Part shown: piece by piece, positions 61,101 to 64,000 of the stretch
Numbering within the stretch: position 1 is the first letter of the stretch
Layout of the letters: the number at the start of each line of letters is the position of its first letter
The notes under the pieces: generated by a model
Seen by the model: only the letters and a program-made list of their open reading frames with translations
Told to the model about the DNA's origin: nothing
The model's database searches: none
Source: Nematopogon swammerdamellus
Taxonomy: Eukaryota > Arthropoda > Insecta > Lepidoptera > Adelidae
Reading direction: 5' to 3'
Assembly (NCBI GenBank): GCA_946902875.1
Contig: OX336344.1
Span: forward strand, 20,605,791-20,669,790
DNA: 64,000 bases
Program-made: the position numbers and the translations under genes

Positions 61101-63434
61101 AATAAAGAATATCCCTTCAAAGGTAGGACAGACAGACGGCGTAGGCTTAAATTTTAGGGTCCCGTGCGGTCGTAACCCTACAAAACTACTTAGAGATTCC
61201 GCTCAATTCTTGCTAAAATTTCACATACATAGCCCGCAATGGTCCCAGATTCATTCGCCAATGCCGAACCGATGAAAGCCAAATTCCACCCGGCTTCTTT
61301 CTTCTTTACCTATAATTAAATCCAACGTCTGCTTTCTGTCTGAGTGTCTGAGTGTCTGAGTGTATGTCTGTCTGTCCGCTTATAACTCGAGAACCACTGA
61401 ACTGATTTTAATAAAACAAAATTCTACGGATAGCTTGATTCTTCCCATCAACTATAGGCTACTTACTATCACGCTAAATAGCTTATGAGGTTAGCAGTGA
61501 AGTGAAATATGAGAGCGGGCGGAACCGCGGGCACAGCTTGTCCTATATAAACCAAGACTAACTTACCATTCCTCGGCATAAACTTCAGCTTATAAATAAG
61601 CTCTATGGCCGGAATAAGGAAGGCCAATGTCTTTCCGGAGCCCGTTCTGGCAGCACCGACGAGGTCCCGACCCTCGAGGAGTGGAGGGATGGCCTTCGCT
61701 TGGATTTCCGTCATTGTCACGAACCCCATGTCCTTCACCCCCATGAGGGTTGCTTCGCAAACTTTGTCCTCTAGCGACGTGAATTTGGAGTCGGACAAAA
61801 TTCCGAGGCACAAGCTTGAGCCGGGCACTGTGAAAAAATTTTCATGACATATTTCTTAAAAGTGATATTTATTAAAGATGCCGTGCTAAAGGTCGACCGG
61901 ATAGCCACCTCTCACCTTGGCACGGTCCTTCCACTGAGTCGTGCAGCAGGTGAGCCTTCATACGTTACTTTCCGCTTGATATGGTTATCTTGTCCGAATT
62001 TACGTGCATACCTACACCTGCTGCTTCACCGTTCGGAACCGGTGTAAAACTGTAGGGCCCTTGGTACTGGATAAGGACAAGTTTTGATTAAGGTAAATAG
62101 GTGCCTTATATTTAATTTGAAATAATATGTGTCATTATCATACATCGGAATCCGCGGGGCACGAATGATTCAAGGTTGTTTAGTGATGGGACAATGTATC
62201 CACAAATATCGAAAATCGATCGTTATTTTAGAATAATATGAAATAATGTCGATTATTAAAACTAAGAGTATTTCTATAGAAAATAAGATATAATAAACAA
62301 ATGTTGTATTTACTTTGTAGGTACAATACAAATCTGTTCAAACCACAATATTAGTTTTATTAGTATGGAATAGAAATAATTTGATTTTTTTTACCAACTT
62401 ACACGTGTTACATCATAATGATATTGAAGACTTTTTTGTTACTGTTATGAAACTGAATCGATTAGGCTATAAAAATCAACCACCTATTTTTTTATTTAAA
62501 CACATAAAAAAATATTTTACATAAAAAAAAGGCCAAGGTCCAAAAAAAATTGGTCTTACAAAATTAGTTCATAGTAAGCTAAGGGGGGGTTCTGTATCGG
62601 AAATAGATCACTTTTGAAAAACAAAGAATTTTTTTTTCACAATTTTTTTTTTTTAATATTAAATGTAAAAAAAAAATTTCTTAATCGTTTCGGTTTCGTG
62701 CTAGGAACAAAAAAGTCTTCCAACACGTATATCTCTTTCTTTCAGAAATTGTGAAAAACCAAAATTTTAGTTTTATTAGTATGGAATAGAAAGAATTTAA
62801 TTTTTTTTATCAACTTACACGTGTTACATCATAATGGTCATGAAGACTTTTTTGTTACTGTTATGAAACTGAATCGATTAGGTTATAAAAATCAACCACC
62901 TATTTTTTTATTGAAATACCTACATAAAAAAATTTTTTACTTAAAAAAAGCCCAAGGTCCAAAAAATTTTATATAGGTTTTACTCCCTATATGATACCCC
63001 CCCTTAGCGTACTATGAACTAATTTTGAAAGACCTTATATAAATATTATGTATTATATTTACTTAATAAAGTATGTACATGTTTATATAAGTACTGTAGG
63101 TATATAAGTATTCAGGTCTGAAATTTGACATGAATAAAATACAATAAACAAATAAATATGAGTATCGATAACAGTGTCCATTGTTTATTGATCGCCGTAG
63201 TCAATCCCTAACAAGGTCGTATTCGTGCCCCGCGGATTCCGATGTCTGGTCATTATGAATATTTCTGCTACATAGCATTAATCAACCATCAATAGAAATA
63301 ATTTAAAACTGTATCACATTTCTTATCAGCGTCTTCTTCTTTCTGCTCAACTGGCTCTTTTTCTTCTTCGGAAACCTCAGAATCTGTTACTTCTTTCACT
63401 TCTACTTCTTTTTGTGCTTTCTTCTTCTTCTTTT
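48968..63434 (-). CDS. DDX18: DDX18 DEAD-box RNA helicase (pitchoune/Has1 orthologue), 5' end beyond window
   Basis: Ten exons on the minus strand: 63318-63434, 61567-61827, 60442-60591, 58427-58591, 56991-57132, 54249-54408, 53186-53338, 51246-51416, 50624-50801 and 48968-49119, all with phase-matched GT/AG borders. The protein has a Lys/Glu-rich N-terminal region, then Q motif and [66 protein letters not shown] and [11 protein letters not shown]. The helical SFGFTVPP region and a [12 protein letters not shown] basic tail follow. These are the hallmarks of DDX18/Has1, the nucleolar helicase that releases snoRNPs and remodels pre-60S particles. The start codon is right of 64000. It faces the divergent paralogue at 17358-35025. 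Confidence 0.93.
49209..49535 (+). pseudogene. Jockey LINE 3' end fragment
   Basis: Nearly identical to the last 320 bp of the LINE at 22304-25331 (ACGCACCTTGGTATGTCACC to the poly-A). It is a severely 5'-truncated recent insertion in the last DDX18 intron. Confidence 0.9.
49807..50133. mobile_element. Non-autonomous hAT element
   Basis: Ends CAGTGGTGGC / GCACCACTG are inverted, with an exact 8-bp duplication ATCTATAC at 49799-49806 and 50134-50141. The 327-bp interior is non-coding and holds the palindrome TCGATCGCGATCGA. Confidence 0.9.
50278..50590 (+). repeat. Interspersed repeat with (CATA)n and CAGA run
   Basis: Related to the GCCCGCGGC elements: CTGCCCGAAGCTTCATTCGC, then TCTGTTCAGTGGTTCCCGAG, then ACATACATACATACAGACAG. 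It is diverged. Confidence 0.55.
50624..50801 (-). CDS. DDX18: DDX18 exon, C-terminal helical domain
   Basis: Encodes [19 protein letters not shown] and [12 protein letters not shown]. Acceptor GTCGCAG, donor GTATCC. 178 nt. Confidence 0.93.
50890..51235 (+). mobile_element. RTE-type LINE 3' fragment
   Basis: Same family as 33600-33992 ([18 protein letters not shown] and [20 protein letters not shown]), lying antisense to DDX18 in the intron homologous to the one holding the first copy. Confidence 0.8.
51246..51416 (-). CDS. DDX18: DDX18 exon (motif VI)
   Basis: Encodes [20 protein letters not shown] and [18 protein letters not shown]. Acceptor TTGCCGCAG, donor GTGGGC. Its first 47 bases are triplicated upstream (see 51370-51848). 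Confidence 0.93.
51370..51848. repeat. 201-bp tandem duplication containing exon start
   Basis: The word CTCGCGCCGAGACCGCGCGC starts at 51370, 51571 and 51772. Each unit carries the first 47 bp of the DDX18 motif VI exon, its splice acceptor and about 150 bp of intron. The third is partial. Confidence 0.92.
51852..51960 (+). repeat. Composite SINE head fragment
   Basis: GTCAGCCTCGATATTTCAGT, then TTAAGCAACGCTGGGCGCGG and TACTTGGATGGGAGACCGC. It stops before the B box and is followed by the LINE 3' repeat TAGTCCCGACCTCG. Confidence 0.8.
52055..52308 (-). repeat. Composite SINE body, reverse, head missing
   Basis: Poly-T/GAAACTGACAAGG to GGAAGGGACCTACAGTTTTA. The 5S-like part is absent; a short CAATAGCGACAGTCGCC motif follows twice. 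Confidence 0.8.
52370..52746 (+). repeat. Composite tRNA/5S SINE, full length
   Basis: GTCAGCCTCGATAGCTCAGT, then TTAAGCAACGCTGGGTGCGG, the B box GGTTCGGATTCC, the body, and CAGTTACCATAAAAAAAAA. Same subfamily as 32512-32893 and 63743-64000. Confidence 0.9.
52865..53172 (+). repeat. Interspersed repeat, uninterrupted copy
   Basis: Matches the two halves found at 30283-30375 and 31428-31606. It ends 13 bp from the DDX18 exon at 53186, so the donor of that exon is closely followed by repeat DNA. Confidence 0.7.
53186..53338 (-). CDS. DDX18: DDX18 exon (motif V)
   Basis: Encodes [15 protein letters not shown] and [18 protein letters not shown]. Acceptor GGCGCAG, donor GTATTT. 153 nt. Confidence 0.94.
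53405..54053. mobile_element. Possible DNA-transposon relic
   Basis: TACAGGGTGTTTTTATGACC at the left and a loosely inverted AATATCCTGTATA at the right. No ORF. Boundaries are weak. Confidence 0.3.
54249..54408 (-). CDS. DDX18: DDX18 exon (motif IV)
   Basis: Encodes [19 protein letters not shown] and [19 protein letters not shown]. Acceptor TCGGCAG, donor GTCAGT. Confidence 0.94.
54646..55051 (+). repeat. tRNA-Leu/Ser-headed SINE, full length
   Basis: GGCGGGTGGCCGAGTGGTTT, an anticodon-arm-like CTTCTCATGCGAGAG and GGTTCGAATCCGGTCGCC form a tRNA-like head of about 70 nt. Then comes the linker, the body GTAAAACTGTAGGTCCCTTC, and CATACCGGATTACATAAAAA. Its body matches that of the composite SINEs. 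Confidence 0.88.
55055..55459 (+). pseudogene. LINE C-terminal fragment
   Basis: The frame encodes [33 protein letters not shown] and KYLDLQHKV, the C-terminal nuclease-like region of R2-type LINE proteins. It lies directly after the SINE poly-A. Confidence 0.75.
55520..55873 (-). repeat. Interspersed repeat ending CCCGCAGCTTCGCTCGCG, reverse copy
   Basis: Reverse-complement partner of 4202-4545. The right end reads TTCACGCGAGCGAAGCTGCG, then GGCAAAAGCTAGTA. Confidence 0.75.
55983..56246. mobile_element. MITE with perfect 49-bp inverted ends
   Basis: Arms 55983-56031 and 56198-56246 are reverse complements (AGAGCGTTCCAACTAAAAGT...). The 264-bp element is non-coding. Confidence 0.85.
56250..56530 (+). 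repeat. Interspersed repeat (CTGATTCACTTAATTAAT type), copy 2
   Basis: Matches 29750-30025 over its whole length. It ends with several ATACA repeats. Confidence 0.75.
56563..56869. repeat. Long palindrome (about 130-bp arms)
   Basis: GTAGTACCAGAGCCGACTGT ... at the left and ...ACAGTTGGCTCTGGTAGTAC at the right, with matching CTCGCTCTCGCTTGCC words inside. It is a palindromic MITE. Confidence 0.8.
56991..57132 (-). CDS. DDX18: DDX18 exon (SAT motif)
   Basis: Encodes [19 protein letters not shown] and [11 protein letters not shown]. Acceptor TTGCCGCAG, donor GTGAGA. 142 nt. Confidence 0.94.
57200..57920. other. Intron DNA, no gene seen
   Basis: A GC-rich patch (57270-57440) in AT-rich intron of DDX18. 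No repeat boundary recognised. Confidence 0.35.
58065..58143 (-). repeat. SINE third-head fragment
   Basis: CCCTTAGTCGCCTTTTACGA, then CATGCACGGGGAGAGATGC and AAGTACCGACCCCACAC, in reverse sense. No SINE body follows. Confidence 0.7.
58427..58591 (-). CDS. DDX18: DDX18 exon (DEAD box)
   Basis: Encodes [16 protein letters not shown] and [18 protein letters not shown]. Acceptor TTGCCGCAG, donor GTGAGT. 165 nt. Confidence 0.94.
58610..58975 (+). repeat. Composite tRNA/5S SINE, full length
   Basis: GTCAGCCTCAGTAGCTCAGT, then AGCACGCCTGGGCGCGG and TACTTGGATGGGTGACCGC, the B box, the body, and CAGCTACCATAAAGAAAATA. It begins 18 bp upstream (gene sense) of the DEAD-box exon acceptor, antisense to DDX18. 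Confidence 0.9.
59081..59290 (+). pseudogene. LINE Cys/His knuckle fragment
   Basis: The frame encodes [19 protein letters not shown] and HILCECEVL, the C-terminal knuckle of a LINE. Confidence 0.75.
59524..59840 (-). pseudogene. LINE C-terminal fragment
   Basis: The minus strand encodes [19 protein letters not shown] and [18 protein letters not shown], comparable with the relic at 7721-7931. Confidence 0.7.
60442..60591 (-). CDS. DDX18: DDX18 exon (motif Ia)
   Basis: Encodes [20 protein letters not shown] and [18 protein letters not shown]. Acceptor GCTCTAG, donor GTACTA. 150 nt. Confidence 0.94.
60610..61310. other. Intron DNA, no gene seen
   Basis: AT-rich DDX18 intron. A fragment of the GGTTCCGTA repeat lies near 61120-61190. 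Confidence 0.4.
61313..61545 (-). repeat. Short interspersed element GCCCGCGGCTCCGCCCGC type, copy 3
   Basis: Reverse copy of 8565-8790, starting 21 bp after the donor of the DDX18 exon at 61567. Confidence 0.8.
61567..61827 (-). CDS. DDX18: DDX18 exon (Q motif, Walker A)
   Basis: Encodes [20 protein letters not shown], then [19 protein letters not shown] and [16 protein letters not shown]. Acceptor TTTTTTCACAG, donor GTAAGT. The first 20 codons have no counterpart in the plus-strand paralogue. Confidence 0.94.
61998..62060 (+). repeat. tRNA-headed SINE linker fragment
   Basis: GAATTTACGTGCATACCTAC to CGGTGTAAAACTGTAGG, the part between the head and the body. Both ends are missing. Confidence 0.65.
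62325..62560. mobile_element. Partial MITE of the GCTAAGGGGGGGTT family
   Basis: An internal half of the element next to it, in direct order, cut where the complete copy begins. Confidence 0.6.
62561..63045. mobile_element. MITE with inverted ends, copy 2
   Basis: Same family as 43182-43690: AAAATTAGTTCATAGTAAGC, then TAAGGGGGGGTTCTG at the left, and the complement at the right. It lies in the first visible DDX18 intron. Confidence 0.8.
63318..63434 (-). CDS. DDX18: DDX18 exon, charged N-terminal region
   Basis: The acceptor TTTTGTTACAG precedes a Lys/Glu-rich run ([15 protein letters not shown], then [17 protein letters not shown]). The donor GTGATA at 63317 is weak, but it leaves exactly one base that pairs in phase with the next exon. 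The low-complexity charged stretch fits the DDX18 N terminus. Confidence 0.75.
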
Positions 63435-63742
63435 CTGTAACAAAATATTTCTTTAATATAATAGTAGGCATGGGTTAGGTGTAAGCTGTGATTTCTTTGA
63501 AGGTTTTCAGATATCCATTCTAAACGTCACTGACGGCTCAACGCAGTATTCGGATAGCTTGTTTTTTTTTTACTTTCCAAAGCTGCGGAGACCTGTCTCA
63601 CATTTTGATTGTTATCATCATAACTCAGGTGTACAACTATCTATTTAATTTGTATTTACAAAGGAAATGCTTTTCTTTGTAGCTTAGGTCCTACTTTATA
63701 CAACTGCTTTTATTATATGCAACAAATTTGTCATACAACATA

Positions 63743-64000
63743 GTCAGCCTCGATAGCTCAGTGGTGCAGACATTCAACTGTCGCTATTGAATGTTAAGCA
63801 ACGCTGGGTGCGGTCAGTACTTGGATGGGTGACCGCTGACCGTTGGAGGCTGACCGAGGTTCGGATTCCTCGTAAAACTGTAGGTCCCTTCCCTCCTAAT
63901 CTTACTTGACCCTACCAGGGTTTAACCCGCCCGGGTTGGTACCACCGCACTGAATGAAACGTCGGTCTAAACGGCTATGTAAATAGTTTGTGTTTTCCGA
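63743..64000 (+). repeat. Composite tRNA/5S SINE, cut by window end
   Basis: GTCAGCCTCGATAGCTCAGT, then TTAAGCAACGCTGGGTGCGG and TACTTGGATGGGTGACCGC, the B box and part of the body. It continues past 64000. Confidence 0.9.

Overview
This window looks like nuclear DNA of an insect, most likely a moth or butterfly. It is AT-rich and intron-rich, and the genes are conserved animal housekeeping genes. Nearly everything else is transposable-element debris of kinds I associate with Lepidoptera: SINEs, Jockey/CR1/RTE LINE pieces, hAT and Tc1-like MITEs, and short elements whose ends read like GCCCGCGGCTTCGCTCGCG. Order and species are inference.

Layout, left to right. (1) 1-7139: the 3' part of a serine carboxypeptidase gene of the SCPEP1 type on the + strand. 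Five exons are visible, and one expected internal exon is not found. A minus-strand U2 snRNA-like sequence that lacks most of stem-loop IV sits in one of its introns. (2) 9899-11557: an intronless minus-strand gene for the transmembrane nucleoporin NDC1 (552 aa). (3) 11.8-17.2 kb: repeats, including nested Tc1-like MITEs, long GC-rich hairpins and a perfect 64-bp inverted repeat just upstream of the next gene. (4) 17358-35025: a complete nine-exon DEAD-box helicase gene of the DDX18/Has1 type on the + strand (467 aa), with introns packed with LINEs, SINEs and MITEs. (5) 35-48.9 kb: repeat-rich DNA with a minisatellite foldback element (41.25-42.78 kb), a THAP-like orphan exon and a possible orphan terminal exon. 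(6) 48968-63434: a second DDX18 gene on the minus strand with ten visible exons, its 5' end beyond the window.

The two DDX18 genes face each other tail to tail. They share intron positions and phases throughout, so they are DNA-level duplicates rather than a retrocopy. The minus copy looks like the ordinary DDX18 (acidic/basic N-terminal tail, glycine-rich C-terminal tail). The plus copy is divergent and lacks both tails but keeps every helicase motif.

The most unusual repeat is a SINE family with about a dozen copies here. Its head joins a tRNA-like A box, the internal control region of 5S rRNA and a tRNA-like B box. Its central body is shared with two other SINE types that carry different 5' heads (a tRNA-Leu/Ser-like head, and a third head of unknown origin), which points to a mosaic SINE superfamily. 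Insertion order can be read directly in places: one such SINE is split by a hAT element with an 8-bp target duplication, and that hAT itself contains a LINE.
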